This document shows, piece by piece, positions 49,201-62,251 of a stretch of 64,000 nucleotides of DNA. Position numbers and translations under genes: made by a program. Under the pieces are notes generated by a model, which ran no database searches, was not told the origin of the DNA, and saw only the letters and a program-made list of their open reading frames with translations. Source of the stretch: Triplophysa rosa (Eukaryota; Chordata; Actinopteri; Cypriniformes; Nemacheilidae); the NCBI RefSeq assembly GCF_024868665.1, contig NC_079913.1, positions 3,759,951-3,823,950 of the forward strand, read 5' to 3'. Numbering within the stretch: the stretch's first letter is position 1; the number at the start of each line of letters is the position of its first letter.

Positions 49201-52200
49201 TATATATATTTTTACATATTTTATATGTTAAAACATATATTTAAATTTTAAACCAAAGTATATATATTTTATATATTTTTAAATATATATATTTTTGGTT
49301 AATTAATTTGGTTTGCTATAATTTTGCAATAATATAAAAATGTAAGTACTGTTGTTTTTGATTAAATCAGATTTGATTAAATTAGTGTTTGTATCATGAG
49401 CTGTGTTGTTTTTATTTTTCAAATATGACGTCTGTTTAATCCTTGCAGAATTTAGGCGACATTTATAATGTTTTGTTGTTTTAATGTTTTGTGCTCTTTC
49501 TGCTTTAAGGCATTTTCTGTTTTAATTTTATGTTAATTCAGTCAAATTCCGTTTTATTGTTATGTGAGAGAACTGTTAAATGTTTATTAACTTAGAGATG
49601 TACCTCAAACCTTAAATATTGTCAGTTGTAGTTGCATAGTAGTTTTGGATTTCACTTTTATTTTGTTCTTTTCTTCAAAATATTGTTAATACTTGACATG
49701 AATGTTTTGTTTTTCGAGTGTTGTTTATGATTTGTGTGAAACAGTGCAGGTTTAATGTGAAGTCGAAGGAGCCGGATTGTCCCAATGAAAGGTTTCTGCT
49801 GTATAATGAGTGGGCTCATCCCAAGAGCTTCTACAAGATGCAGCCTCTCAATTTAATAAGGTGCAGATCTGTATGTATTTGTGTTCTGTAGAATCTGATC
49901 ACATGAGATCCGTCTGCTAACCCGACTCTGGTTTCAGGAAGTATTACGGAGAAAAGATCGGTATTTATTTTGCCTGGCTGGGCTTCTATACGGTCATGTT
50001 AACTCTGGCTGCTGTGGTGGGACTCGGCTGTTTCATTTATGGATTCGCAACTAGAGAGAGCAGCACGTGGAGGTACAGACTTTATCTATGTATTTTTTTG
50101 GAACCAAATCATGTTTAAAAACTTTTTTTTTTAATAAAATAACGTTCTGGGAACCTTAAAAATGGTTCAAATTACTTGAGCTGTAGGGACATCATCTGTG
50201 ATGCAGTTTCGACCTGTCCCACAGTTTCTAAAAACACCTTGACAGTTTACAGCTATGTATTTCCCAGAATACTTGTATTCCTCACACCCTTTCAGTTTGA
50301 TGTACGTGAATGTGGATTTTCACTTTGTGACTGTTACTGTGTTCTCTGATTGTACAGCAAAGAGGTGTGTGACCCTTTGATTGGTGGAAATATAATCATG
50401 TGCCCTCAGTGTGATCAGGACTGTCCGTACTGGAGGCTGAACGTCACGTGTGAATCTTCAAAAGTGAGTCTGGCTGTCAAACACGCATGGACAGACTCGC
50501 TTTACACACCCGCAGGATTTGAGGATTTGACAGCTAATGTTTGTTCTGTGTTTTTCTGTGTTTGTGTTTCTCCACAGAGATTGTGTATATTCGATAACTA
50601 TGGGACGTTAGTGTTTGCTGTTTTCATGTCAGTGTGGGGTGAGTGACATTTAACACGGACAACAGACCCACAATACCATCAATCATCAGGGTTATGTCAA
50701 TATGGTGGTGGCCTACTTATTGGGTGTGACATCAACCTCAGATGACGGAACCACAGACAAACCTCAGTTCATTCATACACACACACACGGCAAGGCAACA
50801 TCCAGGAGACAGACAGACACTCAATGAAGCACATGTGGATGAGCGTTAGTGAGCTTAAAGAGCTTCAAGTAAAACCAGAAATGATCTATCGTCATTTATT
50901 CATCCCTATGTCATTGAAGACCTGTATATACTCTTTCTTCAGTGCATCACAAAGAAGATATTTTGAGAAACGTCTCGGTGTTATTGTGTTCATACAATGG
51001 GGGAAATTTGTAAATAATTCAGTTCAAGTTTCTGAAACAGATTTGAACATTTATTGATTTACAGTAAATGTACATTTCTATAAAGTTCCTGTGGTGTGTT
51101 TGACAGTGACGCTGTTTCTGGAGTTCTGGAAACGGTACCAGGCCGAGCTGGAACATGAATGGGATACGGTGGAATACCTGCAGCAGGAGGAACAGCTGCG
51201 ACCCGAATACGAGGCCAAATGTGTCTATGAAAGACTGAACCCTGTTACGCAGGTCAGAGTTTCACCGGATGCTGTGGATGGATTTAATAATGAAACACAT
51301 CAACATCAGCTAAGAACACAAACTCAACAACTGTCCCGTGTATGTGATGTGTGTTTCATACAGACCCCAGAGAGGGTGCCATACACCGCCTGCGGGAAAT
51401 GCATGAGAGTATCGTGTGGCATCAGCACTGTGTTATTCTGGGTAATATATCTCGTTCTCTCATTATGTATTTATTTATGTCAAATGGTCTGGTCATCTGA
51501 AAGACAACATTGTCATGTTAAAAAGAGGAATTGTTGTATATCGTTCATCAGTTTATACAATAATGTTTTTAGTTTGTTAAATCAATTTTTAAGTTTTATT
51601 CTAATGTTCTGAAAAACTTGCATAATCAACACACGTTTTTTTCTGGGAAATTACAACTTCTGAAAAACTAACAGCCATGTTTTAATGTTGCAGTGCAGAA
51701 AAAACATGTTTACAATGCAAACACTTGAAATACCAACTATCAAATATGTTAATAAAAGTTTTATTATCTGTAAACTACTCTAACTTGAAAACAATTTGGA
51801 CTTTTTGGATGTTTGTGTTGTTTGTGTAGGTTCTGTTGATTATAGCATCAGTGGTCGGCGTGATCGTGTACCGTCTGGCCATGTTTATCACTTTCTCCCA
51901 AAAGCTGCGCTCTGATCTAAAGGACCTTGAGCCGTTTAAAGAGTACGTGACTCCTCAGATGGCCACATCCATCTCGGCCTCCATCATCAGCCTCATCATC
52001 ATCATGTTGCTCAACCACCTGTATGAGAAAGTGGCCATCTGGATCACAGATTTCGGTGAGAGACCGGAGCCGTGTTTTACACGCTGTGTGTAAAGTCATG
52101 CATTTAAAAACTCGATGGATTTGTGTGCTGCAGAGCTGCCGCGGACCAAAACGGAATACGAGAACAGCCTGACGCTGAAGATGTTCCTCTTTCAGTTCGT

Positions 52201-54390
52201 GAACTATTACTCTTCCTGTTTCTACATCGCTTTCTTCAAGGGAAAGGTGGTGGGATATCCAGGGAAACCTGTTTACTGGCTGGGAAAGTTTCGCAATGAG
52301 GAGGTGAGACGTTTCTGTAGAACCAATGCTTTACACCTATGAGATAAAAACACACTTGAGTTCTGATGTGTGTTTGATGTGTTCAGTGTGATCCGGGCGG
52401 CTGTTTGACTGAACTCACCACACAACTGGCCATCATCATGACCGGAAAAGCTGTCTGGAACAACATACAGGAAGTCCTGCTGCCGTGAGTATCGTTCACA
52501 TTCAGTTCTCTTTAATATCTTCATTGTATCTCCTATACATCAATGAGAAAATCGAATGAGAGCAGATGGAAAGTCTCATCTGAAAAAGAGTCTCACAAAT
52601 GTCTGTCGTTAGAGTTTGAGAAGAGATGTCAACAATGTGTCAAACTGAGCTCAGATTTGTCAAGTCTGCAATCAAAAGTCAATATTATTGAACATCTCGA
52701 TATGAACTCAAACATTTCTCATCAAATTTACTCAAATCAAGATTATTTTACCACCACAATCTACATTTATTTTACACCATTTAAACAATTACGATCTCAT
52801 TTGTTTCTTTTCTATTTCTCCTGAACAATTTTAAACGCCATTTATAAACACTATCATGTTTTTTAGGTGGATAAAGAATCTGATATCGCGTCATTGCACT
52901 CAGGTGGGTTCAGAGAAGGTGATTCCACGCTGGGAACAGGACTATCAGCTCCAGCCAATGGGGAAGCTCGGTCTGTTTTATGAATATCTGGAGATGGGTG
53001 AGACATTACACCCATTGTAAAACATCATCATCCAATCAGCTGTTAGTATCACGTACAGAAGCTTCACCCTTTCTTTTCCCCACAGTGATCCAGTTTGGTT
53101 TTGTCACTCTGTTCGTGGCGTCTTTCCCGTTGGCTCCTCTCCTGGCGCTCTTCAATAATCTGTGTGAAATCCGCATTGACGCCTGGAAAATCACCACTCA
53201 GTACCGTCGGAGGGTTCCCGAAAAAGCCCAAGACATTGGAGCGTGGCAGCCGATCCTGCAGGGGGTGGCCATTCTAGCGGTGGCTACAAATGTGCGTTCT
53301 GAGGACTTACTGGGGATATCTCGCCCCCCAAAAAATATTATTCCATTCACCCTCATGTCATTCCAAACATGTATGACCTTCTTCTGTTGAGCACAAAAGA
53401 AGAACGGTGGTAACCAAACAACAGTGAACCCCGTTGACTTCCATTTTATGAACACAAAACCACTGAGACGTTTCTCAAAATACCTTCTTCTGTGTTCTAT
53501 TGCAGAAAGAGTCATATACAGGTTTACAACCACACAAGAGTTCATAAAAAACAGCACTTTAATGCATACGTGTGTAATGTAGGAGAAGCATAGGTTGTGT
53601 AACAATGTGTGTGTGTGTGCGCATGTGTGTGTATCTTCTCTGCAGGCTGCCATTATCGCGTTCACCTCTGACATGATTCCACGGCTTGTGTATTACTGGG
53701 GCTTTTCTGTGAGTCCCTATTCCAACAGCTCTATGCACACTATGGAGGGCTTCATCAACAGTTCACTGTCTGTCTTTAACGCAGCAGACTTCACAAAAAA
53801 GAGCAGACCAAATGATGAAATCCTCAGGGCCAGCAATGTCAGCATGTGCAGGTGAGATGACGAAACGTTTCCCAAACCTTACAACAAAACCTAAACAAGT
53901 GGAAATACTTGACTATAAAGACACGAAAGGAGAATGAAAAATAAGCAATAAACAATAATTGTTTGTTTTCACTCAGGTATCGAGATTTCAGGAATCCTCC
54001 GGGTCACTGGTATGAGTATGACTTCAGTATGCAGTACTGGCACGTTATTGCTGCCAAACTGGCTTTCATGATCGTGGTGGAGGTCAGTGGCTTCTTCGGG
54101 TGATGTTGAACTTCATTCTTTGTGCTTTTGTATGTTTAAAAATGTAAACATGTCGTTTTTCCGTCTCCTCTCAGCACATTGTTTATTTCACAAAGTTCAT
54201 CCTGTCCTACATGATTCCTGATGTATCTGAAGCTCTGAAGGAACAGATCAAGCGACAGCGTTACGTGACGCAGGTGATCCTGCATGAAACCAACATCAGA
54301 CACTTCACTGAGCTCATAAAACCCGTGGCGGAGAAAATTCACGATCAGGTCGACGATCCAGAGCTGGACATTGACTTTGAAGATGCTTAA
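46249..54390 (+). CDS. ano6: Anoctamin-6 (TMEM16F), Ca2+-activated scramblase/channel, 912 aa
   Basis: Plasma-membrane Ca2+-activated phospholipid scramblase and ion channel that exposes phosphatidylserine. Twenty coding exons: 46249-46336, 47739-47806, 48050-48178, 48320-48388, 48601-48870, 48950-49063, 49745-49860, 49938-50072, 50358-50463, 50578-50638, 51107-51252, 51364-51441, 51830-52055, 52134-52303, 52387-52484, 52867-52997, 53086-53291, 53646-53851, 53977-54082, 54175-54390. The sum is 2739 nt; human ANO6 is 910 aa. Diagnostic blocks: [137 protein letters not shown]. The acidic cytosolic N terminus ([18 protein letters not shown]) differs from human. The TELTTQL and NIQEVLLP segments carry the acidic Ca2+-site residues expected for TMEM16 proteins. 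A strong poly(A) signal lies downstream at 55351. Confidence 0.96.
46531..47009. mobile_element. hAT MITE, 479 bp, perfect 8-bp TSD, in ano6 intron 1
   Basis: The ends CAGTGTTGGGTGTAACTAGT and, inverted, CAGTGTTGGGTAAGTTACTC pair as terminal inverted repeats. GATGGCAC flanks both sides (46523-46530 and 47010-47017), a perfect hAT-type target duplication. The interior is made of degenerate inverted AGTAATTA / TAATTACT words. No coding capacity. Confidence 0.9.
47512..47696 (-). repeat. Copy 3 (inverted) of the unnamed dispersed repeat
   Basis: Read on the minus strand: CTAGACATCGATGAGATTAA, ATGAACAGCAGATG, TACTCTTCATGCATTTTAAC, GTCTCATTTGTTTTGCATTT, TATTTCTCCTAATTTTGG. These blocks are in the same order as at 38085-38290. 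Lies in ano6 intron 1, just upstream of exon 2. Confidence 0.6.
49180..49340. repeat. (TA)-rich low-complexity tract in ano6 intron 6
   Basis: Alternating TATATAT / AAATATATAT words with strong self-complementarity. No other structure is seen. Confidence 0.75.
52531..52827 (+). repeat. Copy 4 of the unnamed dispersed repeat (uninterrupted)
   Basis: Fills most of ano6 intron 15. Contains TGTCAACAATGTGTCAAACT, GAGCTCAGATTTGTCAAGTC, TGCAATCAAAAGTCAATATT, GAACATCTCGATATGAACTC, and ends TTTCTATTTCTCCTGAAC. It lacks the 146-bp insertion present in the 23028 copy and so shows the pre-insertion state. Confidence 0.7.
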
Positions 54391-55375
54391 TGTCTGTGAA
54401 GTCATTTCATGCCATACATCATCTTTATCCCGACAGACTGACCGTGTCTTTAAACCTTTAAACAAACATTGCTGAGAATGTTTGCATAGTCGTTTTCATT
54501 TTCTTTCAGAGCGGCGTACAGGTATTGCACCTGCACCTGCAGTAAAGTTCATTCTTAATAATACAGATTCAGCCCAGATCTTCAAATATGGCCTAATACG
54601 TTAAGACGTTTTTTAAATATCAAAATCATGCTGACAAATCAAGATTTATATTTTATACATTTTTTAAAAAACAGACCACTCAAATATATTTTAACATGCC
54701 TACATTAACAAGTGTCTATAAGTACCACTATAATGCTTTAGTTTGTACTTAAGGTCCATTGTGTGTTTGAAGTGCATCTGAGGTAAATACCGTGGTATAC
54801 GACTATGGTAATAGTTCCGTACCCTACTATACATCAGAGTAATATGTTACAGCCAACTGATAGAATCACTGTACCATCCATGTTGAAACAAACAATACAT
54901 CAGTATTATTCTAATGGTTTCCATAACAGAGACCATTATGACACATCAGCTGTTTACCATTAAAACCAGTACAGAATTTATGTAGTGTGTTTGGGTTTTA
55001 TTCCAGTAGGATTTAATGGTGTTCTGTTGGTTCCCATCCACCGGAACCCAATAGATTAAAGACCTACAAACACCATTATAGTTTCCATTAAAACCAATAC
55101 AATTCCCATTATAACCATTAAATCCAGTAGAATTTCTGTGATGTTTTTTCAGCAGTAATGGTACAGTATTCTTCTGTTACAGTTTGTCTGGCAGCCACCT
55201 TAGATGTCCTTCAACCGGTAATTGAACTAACATTGCATGCTAACAATGTTTACCAGTGTTACTGTTACTCTTTGTAAAATTGTATGTTTACATATATACT
55301 GTACATAATACTTGTACATGAATTTTCCACAAAATGTATATGTTTTCACAAATAAATGCTTTTGTTGTATAATAT
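54391..55375 (+). other. ano6: ano6 3' UTR with poly(A) signal
   Basis: Non-coding. AATAAA at 55351-55356 is followed by a T/GT-rich stretch (TTTTGTTGTATAATATTGTG), a good cleavage context. Degenerate repeated words (CCATTAAAACCAGTACAGAATTT, CCAGTAGGATTTAATGG, CCAGTAGAATTTC) between 54955 and 55140 suggest an old repeat inside the UTR. Confidence 0.65.
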
Positions 55376-55839
55376 TGTGGATCTTGTTGATGTTTCATTC
55401 ATCAGTAGTACTGAGGTAAAAATATGGGGAATTAAAATGGGTAAATAGGACCAAATTAAAACGAGTTATTAATCCCAAATCAGTTGATTTAGTTGACAGC
55501 ACTGATACAGATACTGAAGCAGGCAACACAATCACTTAATTTACAATAATTAGAATAAAACAGATACAGGCACTTTAATAAGTAATATCATGTATGATAT
55601 TTACGTAAAATAAATATTTGTAAATATAAATATAAGAAAGACTTCAAACTCAATCAAATTGATAAGAATGTGTTTTATAAACAAAGTCTTTGAATAAACA
55701 AAAAAACTTTTCAGGAAATGTGTGACGCGATCAGCGTGCGCCGCGGTGTGACATCATCATCGACGTGACGCACCGGGGAATCCTCGTGTTGTGGTCCGCG
55801 TCAATCCATTTGTGTCGATAAATGTGACTGAAAAAATAA
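55376..55839. other. ano6-pwp1 intergenic spacer and pwp1 promoter
   Basis: About 460 bp separate the ano6 poly(A) signal from the pwp1 start codon. The first half is AT-rich. From about 55725 it becomes CpG-richer (GTGACGCGATCAGCG, CGACGTGACGCACCGG), consistent with a compact housekeeping promoter and 5' UTR. Tandem CGTGACG-like words resemble ATF/CREB half-sites; this is an inference from motif only. Confidence 0.5.
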
Positions 55840-58833
55840 ATGATGAGTTCTCAGATCACTTGTGTCGGTTGGGTGAAGCGCGGAGTCGCTAAAGAAACGC
55901 CGGATAAAGTGAGTGTGTCACGTGACCGTCTCATACTGTGTGTTTATTCACGTGCGTGTTTGAGAATTAAATGAATAAACCACATCATGACAGGTCGAGC
56001 TGAGTAAAGAAGAGCTGCAGCGCATCATATCAGAGGCCAGAGACGAGCTCAGGTCAGATCTGACACTTATGTCTCATCATAAAAGTCAAAATATATAACT
56101 CCTGGAATAAAACATTCTGTCTTATATCTTCAGGGACAGAGAGGATGAGGAGGGAGAGGATGATGAAGGTGTGGCTAGTGGTCCGGACATCAGCGAAGAC
56201 ACATCAGCCGAAGCTTCATCTACAGCTGAAGGTGTGAAGGATATAAAGCCGACAGTGAAAGAGGAGGAGGAGGATGAGCTCGCCGAGTATGGTCTGGATA
56301 AATATGATGAAGAGGATGATGGTGGGTGTCAGTCAGACTTGAAATTTGTCATGCAGCAGTACCTGAATTTCATGCTGATCTTATATCTCTTGATACAGAC
56401 ACAACAAATCTTGGAGACAGTCTGGCAGGATTGACAATGTTCGGCACCAATGAGGAGGATCCTTATATCACCATCAAAGACACAGTGAGACATGCGCACA
56501 GAAATGAAAGACCTTTGTCTCTATATAGATCAAATTGGGTGTCTATAACAGGGTCACGAGTAGCTGCATGAACTAATGTGCTGTTTGAGCTATTGTGCGA
56601 GCCATTGTGGAAAAATATGTATAATGTATTTTCAACCTCAGACAGTTCGATTTATTCAAGATAAACATGTTTTTGTCACCCATATCATATCATATCATAG
56701 AGCAGCTCATCACAGCTCTGTACGTTTCAATCTGCTCCAATTTGTATATTTGATTTTGTAGGATCAGTACGAGCGGGAGGATTTTCAGATCAAACCCACT
56801 GATAATCTGGTCCTGGCTGGTCGAGCCGAGCGTGACTGCTGTAACCTGGAGATTTACGGTAACCAGCGTCTCTGATATGCTCACTCTTACAGAAATGTTC
56901 ATCTCTTCTGTTCATTCACTCGTGCCTTGTGTGTGCGTTTGTTGTCAGTGTATAACTCGCCGGGAGATTCTCTGTATGTCCATCATGACATTATGCTGCC
57001 CTCGTACCCGCTGTGTGTGGAGTGGCTGAACTTTGACCCCAATCCAGAGGAAGCACAAGGTAAATATTTATTAGATCAGATGTCACCTGAGAGGAAACTA
57101 GGATGATGAATTTAATGAATATTCTTGTTGTCCTGGATTCTGATTGGTCAGCGCAGTATTTCTGTACTGATGTGTCTTCACATCGAGTGTGTTTCGTTCC
57201 TCAGGGAATTACGCAGCCGTGGGGAACATGACTCCTGTCATTGACGTGTGGGATTTAGATGTTGTGGATTGTTTGGAACCGGCGTTCTCACTGGGCAGCA
57301 TAAAAAAGAAAAAGAAGAAATCAAAGAAGGTGTCTGATCATAGTTACTACAAGCACGTCTTCATTTCTGTTATGTAGCTCTATTGCGGTTTGTTGTTTGG
57401 ATCAGAGGAACACAGAACATGTGATGTGATGTGATGTGATGTGATGTGATGTGATGTGCGTTTTTGTGTTCTAGAAAGCGGCAGAGCCTGTGGACGGTCA
57501 CTCTGATGCGGTTCTGGATCTGTCCTGGAACAAAGTGGTCGGGTGAGTTTTTCTACATCACAGTGATTCTTTCCCACTGCGATCGCGGTCTGATGTGATG
57601 TTCCTCGTGTGCAGGAACGTTCTGGCGAGCGCTTCTGCAGATGAGAGCGTGATTCTGTGGGATTTACAGCAGGGCAAACCAGCAGCAACGCTCACAAAAC
57701 ACACAGATAAGGTAGAAAAACACACACGGCACGGCAGGTCAGATGAATCGGGTTCTGCAGAGGTATCTGAATCTTTTCTCTTGTGTTGCAGGTTCAGACT
57801 TTGAAGTTTCACCCATTTGAGGCTCAGACTCTCCTCACTGGATCATATGACAAGTAACACATCCTTTAATCTGCTGACATCACTCACGTTCTTGATATCT
57901 GACCAATCGGAGCTCAGCGTGACGGCGATCATGTTCACTCAGAGCTGTCTTTGTGCGTCACAGGTCTGCGATTCTGTACGACTGCCGCAGTCCAGACGAC
58001 AGCCATCGGATCTGGAGGTTCAGCGGGCAGGTGGAGCGTGTGATATGGGATCATTTCTCTCCCTGTCACTTTCTGGTGAGGCGATTGGTCATTCCGGTGT
58101 GTTTGATGCATTTCGGTTTTGTTTTTATTGTTTGAACGCATCTCTCTCTCTTTCAGGTGAGTACAGAAGATGGATTCATCTACTGTCTGGACGCTCGATC
58201 AGATAAGCCAGTGTTTACTCTGAGGGCTCATGATGGAGAGATATCAGGTCTGCGGCTGATCTCGCTTCATCTTATACCTCATTGTGTGGGTCGTATGGAG
58301 GTCTGATGCGTGAGCGTGTGTTGTTGTCTGATCTCGGTAGGGATGGACCTGAGCAGTCAGATCCGTGGTTGTCTGGTCACATCTTCCGCAGACAAACATG
58401 TGAAGATCTGGGACATTCTTGGAGACAAACCCAACCTCATCCACTCCAGAGACATGAAAATGGTACTAAAATGTTTTGTTTAAATATATGATGTGCAGAT
58501 CACGAGTTTGCGAATTATAATGCGAGTACAGTGTTATAGTACACCTGTTGTGTTTCAGGGTGTGATGTTCTGCTCCGCCTGTTGTCCTGATCTTCCGTTC
58601 GTGTATGCGTTTGGAGGGCAGCAGGATGGTCTGCGCGTGTGGGACATCAGTGATGTAGCTTCTGGTATGAAATTCAGGCCGCAAGGGTTTTCTGTGTTTG
58701 TAAGAGTGAATGATGCTGTAAAATACTTTCTTTATTTCCAGTGGCCGAGGTTTTCGGCAGTCGGGAACGTTTGGTGGCAAACACGGTCTCTGGTGCCTCC
58801 AGCAGCGGCACATCACACATGGAGGTCTACTAG
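55840..58833 (+). CDS. pwp1: Periodic tryptophan protein 1 homologue (WD40), 494 aa
   Basis: Nucleolar WD-repeat protein that promotes rDNA transcription and ribosome biogenesis. Exons: 55840-55908, 55994-56052, 56134-56321, 56399-56484, 56762-56858, 56949-57059, 57205-57329, 57475-57542, 57615-57711, 57792-57853, 57964-58075, 58157-58247, 58341-58462, 58559-58664, 58742-58833. The sum is 1485 nt; human PWP1 is 501 aa. Seen: N-terminal [20 protein letters not shown], an acidic linker, [16 protein letters not shown], then WD repeats with [19 protein letters not shown], a lysine run [63 protein letters not shown] and [12 protein letters not shown] at 55840 is followed at once by a second ATG (55843); either could initiate. 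Ends [11 protein letters not shown]. Tandem with ano6 and mrpl42. Confidence 0.96.
57419..57459. repeat. (GTGAT)n microsatellite in pwp1 intron 7
   Basis: About eight consecutive GTGAT pentamers, directly before exon 8's pyrimidine tract. Not CRISPR-like, because there are no spacers. Confidence 0.9.
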
Positions 58834-60505
58834 TACTTTAATTGACTCCTCCCACAATGATGTGGGAGTGAATGACAGCGCAGGAGGCGGAGAATCACAT
58901 ATGATTGTTTCATTGCCGATGAGATGAACAGTGACTATGTCCATTTATGAAACATATTAATGTCATCATAGGAAGGGATGTGATAAGATCCTGTCTGTGT
59001 TTATATATCTGATATATGTGCAGGCATCAGATCTTCTCTGTGTCTCTCTGACAAATGTTTGATTCTTTCCTACACAAAGGATAACGTCTCTCTTCACAGA
59101 AAAGATTTAACTATATTTCCATCTTTCCTCTCTGTTCATGAGGTATATAAATATTGGTGATATATATACTTTCTAACAAACCTTTTATTGTGCTATTACT
59201 GGTTTGTAAAATGGTTTGTATGTTGTTTTGGAACCATCAAAAATAATTGAATTACAGGGAACTGCCTTACTCTATTAATGCAATATATAATAAAATACAA
59301 CCAAGTTATTTGAGGGTTTTAATAGATTTCTTCTACGTATGTTTTTCTGCCCCCCGGTGGGCTTCACAGGTAGAGCTGCTGACTGTCACTTGATTTTTTT
59401 CTGTCAAAATTAATTGAATTTATTGAAAAATTAGAGCTTAAATTTTCCTCCGTAGTTGAATTTCATGTATATAATCATATATTTGAAAAAGTCAGTCATT
59501 CCCTTACAAATACTGAGTCTTTTATGAAAGACGTTATTTAGAAACCTTGCGTTTCCTTGCATATCATTTTTTACTACAGATTTTACATCTCAAGATTTTT
59601 TGCTTGTGTTGTTAAAACAAATGTTGTGTTTAGTACAACTGTCAGTTTTATAATAATTTGTCAACCAAAAAACATTAGGCTTATTACGCCTAATGTGTCC
59701 GCATCATATGCTACAGTCAGTGCACGTTTGTCGCCACTGATGTTATTTTAATGCCATCCAGTGGGCTACGTTGGTATTGCAGGGCGCTACCGTTAGATTT
59801 CTACACAAGTAAATGATTGTTGTCATGAGTAATTTGTATCGTTAACATATAATTAATTTAAATTTACATTCATATGTATTTGACGGGGACTATTATCGTT
59901 GATTATTAAAATAATATTATGAAAAATGCACCACAGCATTTTGTTTCCTACCCGGAGTAATATTTGTGTTGCGCACGGAAATAAATGTAATAGAAGGGCA
60001 GATCTCCGGTTGTTGCTAGAAGGGATTCAGCAACAGCCGGAAGTGGTGCAAAATCTCGCCATATACTTACAATAAATTACATTAGCTAACACCTACCCCA
60101 ACCCTAAACCTAACCTTACAATAATAAACAAATATTAATCAACTGTTTTCAGCGTGACAAAAAGTATGCGGTGTTGAAGTGCGCATGCCCAGTGGAGGTA
60201 GCTGCATCCCTTTTAGTCAAAACCCAGATCCTCGGTGTTCTGCTAAATTTATATGCTAGAGGTCGCTCCGTGGCTCAAACTGCGAAATATTCTATTCAAC
60301 TGCATTAAAATTTCAACAAATATTAAGATTGGAGCTGGATGGTCAGAAAAATAAATAAGCACTCATGATAAACACTGAGACAGGCAAAAACTATTTTTTT
60401 TAAAACATTGATAAATGTAATAACATAGTCTGTCTTTGGTGCTTCGCTCCTCCCCCCTCGGGTGCGAATGACATTTTCTCTTTCACCAGTTCAGTGTGTG
60501 AAAGC
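58834..60505 (+). other. pwp1 3' UTR and spacer to mrpl42
   Basis: No coding exon. AT-rich except for a short stretch near 60000-60060. The region shortly before 60506 (TCCCCCCTCGGGTGCGAATG then ACATTTTCTCTTTCACC) contains a pyrimidine tract compatible with a TOP-like start for a ribosomal-protein gene, which is an inference. Confidence 0.5.
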
Positions 60506-61610
60506 ATGGCGTCGGGTAACATTAGCAGGTTGGGTCATTTGTTTAATCGTATTTGCTGTAGCAGAAATGTAAGGCATTTTAGAGGTAAGTAGTGAGGAAG
60601 TAAAGCAATTATTAATTTATTACACCTATTATTAAGTGTGTAATGTGTTGTTGTTATTTCTATGTGCTGCTGCAAACAGCCACAGCTCTGGGCTTGAATA
60701 CTTTGACGTGTTTGCTTAATTTACTGTACTTACTTTATGTGATGTACTTACTTTAAATGTTCTAGCTGAAGCTGTTTTGACATCTCACAACAAGTCAGAT
60801 GTTAGTGGTCCATTCTTCGACAACAACAGGTGACTGTTTTCCTTCCATGTAGAGCAAAAGACTAAAATGTGACTACTGTAAATTTTGTAACTCATTCAAG
60901 CTAGTATTATCAAAATTTGCATTTATTTATTTTGCAGGTACAACTTATAAATGTGAAATACAACATAGTGACTCAGAAATAATGATGTAATTTCATATGT
61001 TAAGTATTACATTAGAGTAGTTTATATTGTGTTGTCTATAATATATTCTGTTAAAATGGTTATAATCTGCATTATTTCATCATGTCTATGTGATTTGATT
61101 TGTTTTGTTTCAGTAATGTGGAGATTGGTGTGACATCTGATGGTAAAACAATAGTATGTTTCCATCCATCTGCAGACGTTCCGTATGAGCTGACACAGGT
61201 AGATGTGACATCACACAGTTTATATGAATCCACACAAATCCTCCAGCAACACCTATAAAATATGCTTGTGTGTTTTATCTGTTTTTCAGCCGATTCCCCG
61301 ACCTCACGCCCTCAATGAAACAGAAACACATGATCAGGTGCTCAAAGCCAGACTGAGTAAAGAAGTTCTACATGACAAACAGGCTCCGACTATAGAGGAA
61401 CTCAGCAAGATGTTCTACACCACCAAACACCGCTGGTACCCAGTGGGACAGTAAGTTATCATTCATTTAAAGCAAACTTCAATCATTATCACGTGTTTCT
61501 TCTATAGATTTTGTAGTGGTGTTGGCATTATTAAATGGCTTGTGTTTTCTATTTTTCATGGCAGGTATCACACCAGACGCAGAAACAGAAACCCACCCAA
61601 AGACAGATAG
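60506..61610 (+). CDS. mrpl42: Mitochondrial large ribosomal subunit protein mL42, 144 aa
   Basis: Component of the mitochondrial ribosome's large subunit, imported into the matrix. Exons: 60506-60584, 60766-60829, 61114-61198, 61290-61450, 61565-61610; phases coherent, 435 nt including TAG. The N terminus [20 protein letters not shown] has the Arg/Ser/hydrophobic composition of a mitochondrial targeting sequence and no acidic residue in the first 25. The conserved core reads [49 protein letters not shown] and [20 protein letters not shown]. The C terminus NRNPPKDR matches human (NLNPPKDR). Human MRPL42 is 142 aa. Same-strand neighbour of ube2n, with 642 bp from stop to start. Confidence 0.96.
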
Positions 61611-62251
61611 TTCTGGATTGTTCTTCTCTGATGTCTGTTTAGAAAAGGATTTTTTTGTACATTCACAATTACACATAAAATAAAACCCCTAAACCAGCTC
61701 TATGTGTATTGTCATTAAATTCCTATATTTTTGTATTTTGCATTGTTTTTACTACAGTTATTGTTTTAAACTTGTAGCTGTTTTAACTCTAAATAAGATT
61801 AAAATAAGGCTTTAACTCATTGTAGTGCAATTTGATTTATGATAAAATAGCAAGTGTCCCTGGTATTCATTGCATTCTTTATATATAGCATTATTTAAAT
61901 ATTGTGATACATTTCCTATATTATGTTTCGGTATATAAATTAATTGATATTTCCCTTTAATTTGTATGCATAGAGATAGTTTAATAGTTAAAACTGTGAG
62001 GTGAGACCGTGAGCCAGGTAAAGCTAATTTTAGAAATCAGATTTAACAAATTATTTATTAACATAGAGTTAAAATATGAAGCTCTAAAAAGCAAAAAGAG
62101 AAAACAATGTGTGGTAGTGAAAATAAAACTACATTTCCCAGAGAGAAAGACGTTGATGACGTTATTGCCGGAAGATTTGCACGCAGGCGCTGTCGAACCG
62201 AACGCGAGGAGTAGGGAGCGGGACACGGCTCAAAGAGCAGTAAAAAACGAC
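61611..62251 (+). other. mrpl42-ube2n spacer
   Basis: mrpl42 3' UTR with a poly(A) signal AATAAA at about 61680, then AT-rich sequence. From about 62165 a CpG-containing stretch (GCACGCAGGCGCTGTCGAAC, CGAACGCGAGGAGTAGGGAG) is the likely ube2n 5' UTR/promoter. Confidence 0.55.

Noticed and set aside
57419..57459. Possible CRISPR-like direct repeat array
   Set aside because: Pure tandem GTGAT pentamers without spacers in a eukaryotic intron; a simple microsatellite.
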